DNA of 64,000 nucleotides from an uncultured Poribacteria bacterium (GCA_951813545.1 OX638352.1:62001-126000), one strand, 5' to 3'; shown: positions 18,141 through 25,948, counted from the stretch's first letter. Translations and numbers: made by a program. Notes: generated by a model not told the origin, from the sequence alone.

Positions 18141-18833
18141 ATGGATGCAAAGATTTTAATTGTTGAAGATGAACGTGACATCGTAGATTTATTACGATAT
18201 AATCTACAAGAAGCCGGCTTTGAAACAGATTACGTCCGGAACGGTGAAGATGCCCTCCATCGAGCTGTCGAAAAACCACCGGACCTTATTTTGTTAGACT
18301 TGATGCTACCAGAGGTAGATGGACTCATTGTCTGTCGTTTATTAAAGAACGATCCAAGGACTAAAAATATCCCTGTCGTGATGGTGACCGCGAAGACAGA
18401 AGAACGAGACCGAGTTACGGGATTGGAACTTGGCGCCGACGATTATATCACAAAGCCATTTAGTCCAAGGGAAGTGGTCCTCCGAGTGTCCGCTGTGCTA
18501 CGCCGGATCCAAGTCGGTAAACAAACAGAAGATACCAAACAGATCGAAACACATGGGTTAACAATCGACCTCGACAAACATCAAGTGTTGACCGAAAGTG
18601 GCACCATTGATCTCACAGCAACCGAGTTCAAACTCATTACCTTATTTGCACGTTCGCCAGGACGCGTTTTTACCCGGGATATTCTGATGGATGTGATTTG
18701 GGGGGAGGAGTATTACGGTATTGACCGGACAGTGGATACACATGTCAGCCGCCTTCGACGCAAACTCGGCGAATCGGGCAAGCATATTGAGACCGTGCAT
18801 GGGGTTGGGTATCGGTTTAAGGAAGGGAGTTGA
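18141..18833 (+). CDS. OmpR/PhoB-family response regulator
   Basis: 230 residues, standard length. Receiver domain (1-120) with acidic pocket E9/D10/E11, phospho-acceptor D53 in LILLDLMLPE, Thr in MVTAKTE and the conserved Lys in YITKPFSPRE. Winged-helix DNA-binding domain (~130-230) with LTATEFKLITLFARSPGRVFTRD and the recognition region RTVDTHVSRLRRKLG. The closest style is PhoB. No histidine kinase, phosphatase or transport gene lies beside it, so it is an orphan regulator in this window and its signal is unknown. GAAAGGAAA lies 9-15 nt before ATG 18141. Confidence 0.93.
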   Translation: MDAKILIVEDERDIVDLLRYNLQEAGFETDYVRNGEDALHRAVEKPPDLILLDLMLPEVDGLIVCRLLKNDPRTKNIPVVMVTAKTEERDRVTGLELGADDYITKPFSPREVVLRVSAVLRRIQVGKQTEDTKQIETHGLTIDLDKHQVLTESGTIDLTATEFKLITLFARSPGRVFTRDILMDVIWGEEYYGIDRTVDTHVSRLRRKLGESGKHIETVHGVGYRFKEGS

Positions 18834-19453
18834 ATGCTGCACCCCAAACCTTGGTTTCAGGATGCCTTTTGGTGTCGGGAAAATAACGTGTAAGGTGCGT
18901 CGCCTGACCTGCTTTTAATGTTTCCAAATTTATGAAGGCCCAGAAGTGCTTCCAAGCGAGAGGGAACCTTCAAGATATCCTCTCGCGTTGAATTGCACTT
19001 GTGATAGCACCCAACGCCTAAAGGCGTGGGCTTCGGCTTCGTAGCGACTGCGGTTTTCTCAAAGAGTCGACCGTCTTATTTTCGCTCCACCAGCAGGCGA
19101 TTCCCCTTGGGTGAAAAAATCCCTTAGGCATATCAAGGCGAAATCTTGGCTATCCCCGCCTGCCTCTCTCCGAAATGGAGAGAAAAGTTGAAAAAGAGGA
19201 CAGCAATACAGCGTGCAGACTTTCACCTCTGCCCCGAAACTTTAAGCGTTAGCTGCCCAAAAATACTTTTTCAGTGGTATTGACACTTGACACTCACAAC
19301 CCTTTCCACAGGGTCGGTTAGGACTCTCTCAAGCGAGAGAGGTGGAAATCCTAACCAAGTGTCTGGTATCAATTTTATACTACATTTTTAGACTATTTTT
19401 CAAGTTTATTTAGGGATATACGCACTTAGCGGGCGTAAGGGTGAATATACGAC
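18834..19453. other. Non-coding stretch with IS200/IS605-like end and palindromes
   Basis: No gene is supported. At ~19007-19032 CCCAACGCCT and AGGCGTGGG form a hairpin with a following GCTTCGGCTTCG, resembling palindromic ends seen beside IS200/IS605 tnpB genes; no TnpB frame remains intact. A second structure at ~19275-19380 nests CTCTC/GAGAG inside GGTTAGGA/TCCTAACC inside ACACTTG/CAAGTGT, a palindrome of about 100 bp suggestive of a small non-autonomous element. Confidence 0.4.
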
Positions 19454-19828
19454 CTACGGAAACTCTATTCCGAGTTTTCGGCACACCTTTCGGATTTTGT
19501 TAATCGCGCCGCCTATTTGCTTTCCGTCTCGCGTGACACCAAAGAGGTGTTGACTGACAACACGGCGGGAAATGCCGAGAATATTCCCTATCTCCTCCTG
19601 CGTTTTGCCTTTATAGAAATAGAGCTGGATACACTCAGCCTGACGTTTAGTGAGCTCGTTCGCGATAATCCGATGAACCTGCTGCAGAACTACCTGTCGT
19701 TTGGCACGACGCGCTTCTGCATATTCGTCATCAGGTGCCCGATACCAAAAATAGTCTTCGGTCGTGAATTGATTAAAATACTCCGGTGGCACCGGGATCT
19801 CCCAAAAATCGGGATTAAATTTGGGCAT
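19454..19828 (-). CDS. Sigma-70 region 4-like HTH protein
   Basis: 124 residues. The C-terminal half (~58-115) reads LTKRQAECIQLYFYKGKTQEEIGNILGISRRVVSQHL and continues to GGAINKIRKVC, a clear sigma region-4/LuxR-type helix-turn-helix. There is no region 2, so it cannot be a complete ECF sigma factor; region-4-only proteins are known as sigma-like regulators in phages, transposons and some bacterial operons. The N-terminal half is Trp/Tyr/Pro-rich (PVPPEYFNQFTTEDYFWYRAPDDEY). A 23-codon ORF with a strong ribosome binding site precedes it, and a copy of the promoter-like motif lies ~510 nt upstream. Confidence 0.75.
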   Translation of the reverse strand: MPKFNPDFWEIPVPPEYFNQFTTEDYFWYRAPDDEYAEARRAKRQVVLQQVHRIIANELTKRQAECIQLYFYKGKTQEEIGNILGISRRVVSQHLFGVTRDGKQIGGAINKIRKVCRKLGIEFP

Positions 19829-19880
19829 AGATAAGCAACTCCGTCAAATGTGGGGCGACTGTGCCTATGCCTTAATCAAA

Positions 19881-19952
19881 CTATCGATAAAGGGCAGAGG
19901 CACCATCGCCATAAACTAAATATTGAAGTATGGCGTGGTTCAAATTTAACAT
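19881..19952 (-). CDS. 23-residue small ORF before the sigma-like gene
   Basis: ATG 19952 follows a doubled Shine-Dalgarno (AAGGAGG ATAAGGAGG TACCCATT). The product reads MLNLNHAILQYLVYGDG then ASALYR. The signal is stronger than that of the downstream sigma-like gene, 52 nt away. It could be a small protein or a leader that controls translation of the next gene. Unrecognised. Confidence 0.4.
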   Translation of the reverse strand: MLNLNHAILQYLVYGDGASALYR

Positions 19953-20156
19953 AATGGGTACCTCCTTATCCTCCTTATTGTTTTATAATTGGGAACGGTG
20001 CGAGGATGTCAATGACACTCAGCAAAGACTGCCTTTTGCAAACCGCACGTAACAGTATATCGAAAACAGTATACCAAGAAATTGAAAAATATGCCATAAA
20101 AATTCGGTTTAGCACGCGACATGTATCCTATCCCGAAAGTAGCATATCTTCAAAAT

Positions 20157-20247
20157 AGGGGACAGAGGGGTTAAACCCTCCGTCCCTTTCCAAAGAGTGC
20201 GACACTTAGTGTCACACCACAAGGGCGTAACACTTAAGTGTCACACC
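20157..20247 (-). promoter_or_regulatory. Tandem palindromes and terminator-like hairpin
   Basis: Reading the minus strand: two palindromes of the form GTGTGACACT ... AAGTGT (20247-20197), then GGGACGGAGGG / CCCCTCTGTCCC (~20186-20159) followed by CTATTTT. The layout palindrome, ~10 nt, GGACAG-containing stem, CTATTTT also occurs at 23512-23573 with different stem sequence but preserved pairing. The first palindrome overlaps the end of the 10-codon ORF at 20234-20266. Confidence 0.45.
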
Positions 20248-20266
20248 TCCTCTGGTTTGCTAACAT
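20234..20266 (-). CDS. 10-residue putative leader peptide
   Basis: AAGGAGG is placed 8 nt before ATG 20266; the frame MLANQRRCDT ends in TAA inside a palindrome. The start context AAGGAGGTA ... TTATGTTA resembles that of the 23-codon ORF at 19952. Its position between a promoter-like motif and a terminator-like hairpin suggests an attenuation leader; inferred only. Confidence 0.35.
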   Translation of the reverse strand: MLANQRRCDT

Positions 20267-20335
20267 AACAAATACCTCCTTTTTCCGCAATACAGCGGTA
20301 TTAGGATACCATCGTCATTAAAAATGACAATGATT

Positions 20336-20360
20336 CACTTAAACACATTTTCGGATGCAC
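20336..20360 (-). promoter_or_regulatory. Promoter-like motif, copy A
   Basis: Minus strand GTGCATCCGAAAATGTGTTTAAGTG. Precedes the 10-codon ORF by 70 nt. One of four copies (others at 21327, 23419, 25811) sharing GTGCATCC and a TGTGTTTAAGT-like -10 region. Confidence 0.5.
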
Positions 20361-20476
20361 TTTTTGCGCGTTTTCTCGAAAAAAATGAAAAATTATTTTT
20401 CGGGGGCGAAAAACGAATTTAAAAGAACGTTGAACTGCTACAATTATCCCGTTCACTTTTCTGCATTGACACTGTT

Positions 20477-21295
20477 TCATGCCGCACGGAGTTGCTCCCC
20501 GATCCAATCTACCCAAGGAACAAGTTGAGATAAATATGCAGAAATTCTATTATCAGTAGCAGATGAATCAAGGGAAATATATAACGCTTCCGTCTCATTT
20601 AAGAAGGCGCACCACTGTGGAAAACGTGCTTTCAGCAGCGGCAGGATGTCTGTCCCTTTGAAAGAATACGATTCACCACACCCAACTAAAAGATACGCTC
20701 CACCCAACACAGCCAACCGAGCAAGTTTACGAAGGCAACGCGAGGGTGCTTTCGGTAACTGAAAATCGGTCTTATTTTCTGATTCCAACCCAGCGGCATA
20801 TCGGACAAGATCAGATACACACTGGAAATAATCCCGCGCTAAACCTTTATCCATGTCAGGCACACGAATTCCATCAATCAGGTCACGCCCGAAAATAAGC
20901 GTTGTGTCGTAACGAAAACGATGCCCCCAAGCCAGCGACCTTATATATGCGATTTCATCAACCTTGGATTGTAAGCCATCAAGTACTTCAGTGACAGAAC
21001 GCGGCGGACACAAGCCGTTGGCGGAAGGGTATTTGGATTCAACACGCCGTTCGACTTGATTGAACCACTTTCTATCCGCGTCATTGAATTCGTCTACAAT
21101 AAACGGATATAGATCAAGATCAGAAACACCGGGGACCGCTTCATTTCGGTGAACGCTACCGCCGACATAAATAGCCGCCAACCGATTTCGGAAGTAAGTC
21201 CAATACTCATAGACGTGATACTGGATTGCTTCCCTGAAAAATTTCTCGTCAAATAGAGAGAGGTTAACAAGAGACGGTTGTCTTAGTTGTTGCAT
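20477..21295 (-). CDS. Nucleotidyltransferase-domain protein
   Basis: 272 residues. Residues ~39-62 read AAIYVGGSVHRNEAVPGVSDLDLYPF, the GG-S ... D-x-D core of the DNA polymerase beta-type nucleotidyltransferase fold (metal-binding Asp pair in SDLDL). A later ARDYFQCVSDLVRYAAGL ... RCLRKLARLAVLGGAYLL segment (~165-215) is helical, as in aminoglycoside or MNT-type nucleotidyltransferases with a helical C-terminal domain. The substrate could be a small molecule, tRNA or protein; not decidable. ATG 21295 has GGAGG close upstream. A promoter-like motif (copy B) lies 32 nt before the start, so it is probably transcribed alone. Confidence 0.7.
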   Translation of the reverse strand: MQQLRQPSLVNLSLFDEKFFREAIQYHVYEYWTYFRNRLAAIYVGGSVHRNEAVPGVSDLDLYPFIVDEFNDADRKWFNQVERRVESKYPSANGLCPPRSVTEVLDGLQSKVDEIAYIRSLAWGHRFRYDTTLIFGRDLIDGIRVPDMDKGLARDYFQCVSDLVRYAAGLESENKTDFQLPKAPSRCLRKLARLAVLGGAYLLVGCGESYSFKGTDILPLLKARFPQWCAFLNETEALYISLDSSATDNRISAYLSQLVPWVDWIGEQLRAA

Positions 21296-21326
21296 AAACT
21301 TTCCTCCATGAAGAATAAGAATAATT

Positions 21327-21351
21327 TACTTAAACACATTCTCGGATGCAG
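21327..21351 (-). promoter_or_regulatory. Promoter-like motif, copy B
   Basis: Minus strand CTGCATCCGAGAATGTGTTTAAGTA, 32 nt before the nucleotidyltransferase start. 22 of 25 positions equal copy A. Confidence 0.55.
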
Positions 21352-21410
21352 TTTGCTAATTACGCAACAGCACTTTTGCCTGAAAAGTATTGTTGTCCTT
21401 TCTCAAGATG

Positions 21411-23291
21411 CTATTGTGTCGGAATGCGGTTCATATCCCACAAAATAACCGTGCCGTTATTCCCGCTGGCAAGTGTTTGACCATCCGGGCTGAAGGCTAC
21501 AGCTTCAATCCACCCCGGGTATCCGGTGAAAGTCCCTATATGCTCGGCAGTGACAGTATTCCACAATTCGATCGTCTGCCAACTCGCACTTGCAACTATT
21601 TGTCCATCGGGACTGAAGGCGATACCATAGACAACACCCCTTGCCTTTACAATATTATGTAGCAGATTCCCGGTGCGAACATCCCACAAATAGGGGTCGC
21701 TACCACCACCCGCGAGCATCGTGCCATCTGGCGAAAATACGATAGCATTAACACTATCCGAGGGCAAGGTTGCTTTGATTTTACCGGTGGGTATATCCCA
21801 CAACCGAATCACTTGTTCATCAGTTGCCACAGCAAGTGTACGTCCATCGGGGTTGAGCGCGATCGCTCTGACTCCGATGCCTGAATCGGAGTCTGTTATA
21901 TTCCCCGTGATCGTTTGCAGGAGATGCCCAGTGTGGACATACCACAAACATATCGTATTATCCCAACTTCCACTCACAAGGGACTTACCATCGGGTGTAT
22001 AAACGATAGAACGCGCCCCTTTTGTATGGGCAGTGATGATTTTTAGGAGTTCTTCGGTATGAACATCCCAAATACGGATTTTACCATCCCGATTCCCACT
22101 CGCCAGTGTCCCACTATCTGGAGAATAAGTCACTGAAAGAACTTCATCTGTATGTCCAATGAGCGTTTTCACGATTTGCCCACTCTGTACATCTCGTAGC
22201 ACAATTGTGTTGTTCCCTCTACTAATTGCAAGTGTTTTGCCATCCGGTGAAAAAGCCAATGACCACCCTCCAAACGGTGCAGTAAAGGTTTTTAGGAGTT
22301 CTCCAGTGTGGATATCCCAAAAGCGCAGCGTCTCATCGTCCCCACCACTCACGAGGGTTTCTCCATCCGGTGAATACATTAAAGAATGAACGTCGCGTGT
22401 ATGCCCCTTAAGAATTTTTATGGCCTCACCGGTGCGAACATCCCACAAACGGATTGTCTTATCCCGACTTCCACTGATAAGTGTTAATCCATCTCTTGAA
22501 TAGATCATGGAACTGACAGGATCCGTATGTCCACTAAAGGTTTTCAGGAGTTTTCCGGTGCCAACATCCCAAATACGAATTTTGGTATCCCGTCCTCCAC
22601 TTGCAAGCGTCTGACTATCCGGCGAATACGCAACACTATAAACCCCATCGCCGTGCCCCATGATGATTTTTAAGAGTTTTCCGGTGCCAACATCCCAAAT
22701 ACGAATCGTATTGTCGTTCCTATCCGAAACACTGGTTAATGTCTCTCCATCATTTGAATATGCAACCAGACGGATACGATCGGTGTGTCCAACGAAGGTT
22801 CGTTGGAGTTCACCGGTGTTAACATCCCATAGTCGGACTGTGGTGTCCCGACTTCCACCAGCGAGTATCTCTCCAGTCGGACTGAACGCCAACGAATAGA
22901 TTCTGTCCTCGTGTCCCACAAGTAGTTTATTGAGTTTGTTAGTTTGTAAATCCCATAAGACGACTTCACTATCAGTTGCAGCAGCGAGCGTCCTGCGATC
23001 GGGACTGAGAACCATGAGGTTCCACCTCAGTTTTGTTCCCAAATCTGTGAATAGGTCCAATTCCTCTCCTGTGTGTATATCATATATCCAGAGACCGATT
23101 GCGCTCTGAATGGCGAGTCGATTTCCATCCGGAAGGAACGCGAAATCGCCGATTCCACCTTTCTCAAAGCGGACGATAGCCCCTTCGGGAAGATGCCATC
23201 GGGTGTAATCTTGAGCGGAACTACTCGGTAGAAAGAGAACGGCGGTTAATAAGAGGGTAAGCATAGAATGCAAAAATCTCGTTGTTCTCAT
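21411..23291 (-). CDS. Secreted WD40 protein with 14 repeats
   Basis: 626 residues. Signal peptide (~1-26, LTLLLTAVLFLPSSSAQ) followed by 14 WD-type repeats, each with the FSPDG-type turn, a GGSRDTTVRLWD-type end and often GH at the start of the next blade; 14 suggests two seven-bladed propellers. The middle repeats (residues ~140-400) are very alike, a sign of recent duplication. WD40 propellers act as interaction platforms; there is no enzymatic domain. The protein is probably periplasmic or surface exposed. It has its own promoter-like motif 128 nt upstream; the leader contains a copy of an interspersed palindromic repeat (23315-23370). Confidence 0.9.
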   Translation of the reverse strand: MRTTRFLHSMLTLLLTAVLFLPSSSAQDYTRWHLPEGAIVRFEKGGIGDFAFLPDGNRLAIQSAIGLWIYDIHTGEELDLFTDLGTKLRWNLMVLSPDRRTLAAATDSEVVLWDLQTNKLNKLLVGHEDRIYSLAFSPTGEILAGGSRDTTVRLWDVNTGELQRTFVGHTDRIRLVAYSNDGETLTSVSDRNDNTIRIWDVGTGKLLKIIMGHGDGVYSVAYSPDSQTLASGGRDTKIRIWDVGTGKLLKTFSGHTDPVSSMIYSRDGLTLISGSRDKTIRLWDVRTGEAIKILKGHTRDVHSLMYSPDGETLVSGGDDETLRFWDIHTGELLKTFTAPFGGWSLAFSPDGKTLAISRGNNTIVLRDVQSGQIVKTLIGHTDEVLSVTYSPDSGTLASGNRDGKIRIWDVHTEELLKIITAHTKGARSIVYTPDGKSLVSGSWDNTICLWYVHTGHLLQTITGNITDSDSGIGVRAIALNPDGRTLAVATDEQVIRLWDIPTGKIKATLPSDSVNAIVFSPDGTMLAGGGSDPYLWDVRTGNLLHNIVKARGVVYGIAFSPDGQIVASASWQTIELWNTVTAEHIGTFTGYPGWIEAVAFSPDGQTLASGNNGTVILWDMNRIPTQ

Positions 23292-23314
23292 ATCAATAAT
23301 TTCCTAATGATGTT

Positions 23315-23370
23315 CGGTGCGGTTAGAACCACTTCTACCGGGCCTGGGGAAAATATCAAATTACCGAAAT
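23315..23370. repeat. Interspersed palindromic repeat, copy 1
   Basis: CGGTGCGGTTAGAACCACTT then CTACCGGGCCTGGGG and, 11 nt on, AATTACCGA. The same layout occurs at 27945-28000. GGTGCGGTT and AACC(ACTT) can pair. Lies in the leader of the WD40 gene. Confidence 0.6.
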
Positions 23371-23418
23371 ATTGATTGATACCTCATAAAAATTGTGCTA
23401 CAAAGGTGGCAACTTAGG

Positions 23419-23444
23419 TTATTTATACACACTTTTGGATGCAC
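23419..23444 (-). promoter_or_regulatory. Promoter-like motif, copy C
   Basis: Minus strand GTGCATCCAAAAGTGTGTATAAATA, with TATAAA as a plausible -10. Drives the WD40 gene, 128 nt downstream. Confidence 0.55.
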
Positions 23445-23500
23445 TTTGCGGGTTGCGTAGAATTATACAAATTATCCGAAATTGAGTCATGGAGACATCC

Positions 23501-23573
23501 GTTTAAAAAATAGAGGACAGAAAAGTATCAACTCTCTGTCCTCTTCTAAGGAGTGTGATGTGCAGTACATCAC
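23501..23573 (-). terminator. Double-hairpin terminator after the GNAT gene
   Basis: Minus strand: GTGATGT/ACATCAC stem (23573-23555), then AGAGGACAGA/TCTGTCCTCT, a 10-bp stem (23544-23512), followed by ATTTTTT. It ends the infA-rsgA-GNAT transcript before the WD40 promoter. Confidence 0.75.
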
Positions 23574-23610
23574 CCTTATATATCTATATATCCAGTTTTT
23601 CTGAGAAAAA

Positions 23611-24462
23611 TTATTCTTCGAGGTCGAAAAACGATTTGAGTGGTGTACTGAGCCGTGGGGTTACGGTCTGTTCATCTCTCGACTTCTCACCTTTCCATTC
23701 GCCACGTTCAATACCCATCGTATAAGACTGCTTCGCCGTGTCAGTGTAACTAAGGTATTGGAACCCAGCATTCTCAAAACAGATGAGTGCGGGCCCGTTG
23801 TCAGGGGATACTTGTAGATTAATGTGCTCGGTCTCCAGCTGCTCAAACACGTAGCGGACCGTTTCAAGGAGTGCATCAGTACCATATCCGCGACCGCGAT
23901 AATCAGGCCGCATGACAATGAATTCGAGCGTGGCATTATCGGTATTAGATCGAAGGAGGATAAATCCGATGAGAAGGTGAGTGTTACGAATTTCAATAGC
24001 GAGCGCGTGCATCTGCTCGTCCGCCACCCAACGGCGCCAATCGTTAACAAAGGTTTCAAAAGACACCTGCGCTGTATAGAGAAGATTCCTGATGCCCGGT
24101 CGGTTTATCCATCCCCAAATTCGGCGAAGTTCACTTTCAAGGATCTGTCGAAGGTAAATACCACCCCCGTGAAGGCGTTCGAGCTGGTGCAATTCACTCC
24201 GCAACCCCTCCAATTGTGCCGAGTGCGCGCCGACTTGTGCTCCTGCGGCACGAACCATGCGCTGATTCGGCTGATCCATGAATTTCGCCTGCTTCACTCG
24301 GTTCTGGAAGTATCCAAGTTTCTGCTCACTTCTCTCAATAATACGCAACAAATTCTGAATAGCATCCGCCCACTTTTGCGAGTCAGCGTCTGCCTTTTGT
24401 AAATCAGCGTTTGCGTCTTCGCGTGTCTCGGTTCGTCCTTTTCTTATCTGTGTTTCGTTCAT
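23611..24462 (-). CDS. GNAT-family N-acetyltransferase with coiled-coil N-terminus
   Basis: 283 residues from ATG 24462, chosen for the GGAAGGGAG ribosome binding site directly upstream; a longer frame to 24552 lacks one. Residues ~15-110 are heptad-like and charged (SQKWADAIQNLLRIIERSEQKL ... LEGLRSELHQLERLH). The C-terminal ~150 residues form an acetyltransferase fold: LLIGFILLRSNTDNATLEFIVMRPDY is followed by the acetyl-CoA loop RGRGYGTDAL and the late FENAGFQYL. Substrate unknown; ribosomal-protein or small-molecule acetylation would both fit. The gene overlaps the end of rsgA by 59 nt, so the two are likely co-translated. Confidence 0.8.
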   Translation of the reverse strand: MNETQIRKGRTETREDANADLQKADADSQKWADAIQNLLRIIERSEQKLGYFQNRVKQAKFMDQPNQRMVRAAGAQVGAHSAQLEGLRSELHQLERLHGGGIYLRQILESELRRIWGWINRPGIRNLLYTAQVSFETFVNDWRRWVADEQMHALAIEIRNTHLLIGFILLRSNTDNATLEFIVMRPDYRGRGYGTDALLETVRYVFEQLETEHINLQVSPDNGPALICFENAGFQYLSYTDTAKQSYTMGIERGEWKGEKSRDEQTVTPRLSTPLKSFFDLEE

Positions 24463-25393
24463 ATCTCCCTTCCTTGAATCCAGAGATCCGGAGATAACTC
24501 TCATACCGGAGTGGGTTGATATTGCCCGTTTCAACTGCGCGTTTAACAGCACACGCGGGTTCGTGCTGGTGCGTGCATGCTGCGAATTTGCACTCTGGAA
24601 TATAAGGTCGCATCTCCGGGAAATGAATATCTAATCCCTGTTCGTCATCAATTTCAAGTAAGCCGAGGGTTCGGATGCCGGGTGTATCTGCGACGAATCC
24701 ACCGAATTCAAGTGGTAGGAGCATGACTTCCGTTGTAGTATGTCGCCCTTTGTGGATGCGCCCGTCTACTTCACCCGTGCGCAATTGGAGTCCTGGCTGT
24801 AGTGCGTTGAGCAGAGAGGACTTCCCAACCCCCGATGAACCTACAATTGCCGAAATTCTATTTTTCATCACCCCCTGTAATTCTTTGACACCAACACCTG
24901 TTACAATACTAGTATAAACCACTTTATAATCTAATTCTTCATATAAATTGAGTTCGCGTCGTACATTTTCAAATTTTGCCAAATCAAGTTTGTTAATACA
25001 GATAACCGGTTCTACATCAGATGCCTCTGCCGTAACGAGAAATCTGTCAAGCATCCTGAGTTTGAGAGTTGGATGTCGTGCGGCGAAAATGATGAGCAGC
25101 ATATCAAGGTTGGCGACAATGACCTGTCGCCAACCATCCATCCGAATACGTCCAAACTGGGTTTCGCGCGGGAGACATTCCTCGATGTACCCACTGTCCG
25201 CTGTAGATGCTGCGGTAGAGATGCGTACCCGATCGCCAACCGCGACTAAATCGACGTACGGCATCTCTTTCGTCTCAGCGAGTCGCCGCTTTTCATCTTC
25301 AATGAGATGGTGCCGCAAGGCACAAGTATAGCAGTGTTTGCCAACCTGTACCTCATAAGTACCAGTTCGTGCTTTTATGACAATGCCTTCCAT
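24404..25393 (-). CDS. rsgA: Ribosome biogenesis GTPase RsgA
   Basis: 329 residues with the circularly permuted GTPase order that defines this family: G4 NKLD (134-137), then G1 GSSGVGKSS (185-193), then G3 DTPG (236-239). An N-terminal OB-fold (~1-75) and a C-terminal zinc module (PECKFAACTHQHEPACAVKRAVETG, ~268-292, Cys/His ligands) are present. The C-terminus is extended and very basic (RNTDKKRTNRDTRRRKR). RsgA acts late in 30S subunit maturation, releasing assembly factors upon GTP hydrolysis. Being downstream of infA fits a shared role at the 30S subunit. Confidence 0.95.
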   Translation of the reverse strand: MEGIVIKARTGTYEVQVGKHCYTCALRHHLIEDEKRRLAETKEMPYVDLVAVGDRVRISTAASTADSGYIEECLPRETQFGRIRMDGWRQVIVANLDMLLIIFAARHPTLKLRMLDRFLVTAEASDVEPVICINKLDLAKFENVRRELNLYEELDYKVVYTSIVTGVGVKELQGVMKNRISAIVGSSGVGKSSLLNALQPGLQLRTGEVDGRIHKGRHTTTEVMLLPLEFGGFVADTPGIRTLGLLEIDDEQGLDIHFPEMRPYIPECKFAACTHQHEPACAVKRAVETGNINPLRYESYLRISGFKEGRYERNTDKKRTNRDTRRRKR

Positions 25394-25497
25394 ATTTAGA
25401 TTTACCTGCGAAAGCGAGCGTTGTAGAATACGCTGCGTTCAGAGCGTACCGCGGATTAAGGTAGCTATCAAGGAATTCCTCATGTATCCGTGCCTAC

Positions 25498-25779
25498 CTA
25501 AGCCCCCGGATTTCGCCAGACAATCCGTCCACGCGTCAGGTCATAAGGCGAAAGTTCAAGGGTGACTTGGTCGCCGGGAAGCACCCAGATTTTGTGTTGC
25601 ATGAGTTTGCCAGCGAGATACGCCACAACTTTGTGGTCGTTCTCTTCTAACTTCACATGAAACAGATTACCGGATAGGGATTCCAAAACTACCCCAATTA
25701 CACGGATAGCTGCGTCTTTAGTAGATTCACCTGCTTTAGTAGATTCAACGGTTTCGGGAGTTACATTTTCATTTCTCAT
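25498..25779 (-). CDS. infA: Translation initiation factor IF-1
   Basis: 93 residues; the OB-fold core (~22-90) reads AIRVIGVVLESLSGNLFHVKLEEN ... VVAYLAGKLMQHKIWVLPGDQVTLELSPYDLTRGRIVWR, the usual IF-1 sequence. The first ~20 residues (MRNENVTPETVESTKAGESTK) are an extra polar extension; most IF-1 proteins have ~72 residues. IF-1 occupies the 30S A site during initiation. It lies with rsgA rather than in the spc operon where it is usually found near secY and rpmJ. ATG 25779 follows AAAAAGGAG. Confidence 0.93.
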   Translation of the reverse strand: MRNENVTPETVESTKAGESTKDAAIRVIGVVLESLSGNLFHVKLEENDHKVVAYLAGKLMQHKIWVLPGDQVTLELSPYDLTRGRIVWRNPGA

Positions 25780-25810
25780 TTTCTATTTTCTCCTTTTTGT
25801 AATTGTTTGT

Positions 25811-25836
25811 TACTATATACATTATATTGGATGCAC
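25811..25836 (-). promoter_or_regulatory. Promoter-like motif, copy D
   Basis: Minus strand GTGCATCCAATATAATGTATATAGTA. It has one extra base between GTGCATCC and the -10-like region compared with the other copies, and lies 32 nt before infA. Confidence 0.5.
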
Positions 25837-25863
25837 TTTATTAACGAATTGTTCGGAAAAAAG

Positions 25864-25892
25864 TTGACATGAAGCGTCAAAAGTTATAAAAT
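25864..25892 (+). promoter_or_regulatory. Promoter of the PhyH gene
   Basis: TTGACA (25864-25869), 17 nt, TAAAAT (25887-25892), 57 nt before ATG 25949. Confidence 0.7.
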
Positions 25893-25948
25893 GCCCAAAT
25901 ACGAAATTAGATGTTGTGCTTCGCTACATACAATAAGGAGAAAAAAAA

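Noticed and set aside
19060..19200. Possible tnpB C-terminus on the minus strand
   Set aside because: Only the palindrome resembles an IS200/IS605 end; translations in all frames show no TnpB motif such as the zinc-finger CxxC.
21450..23000. Regular DNA repeats resembling an array
   Set aside because: They are WD40 repeat units of about 126 nt, in frame and coding.
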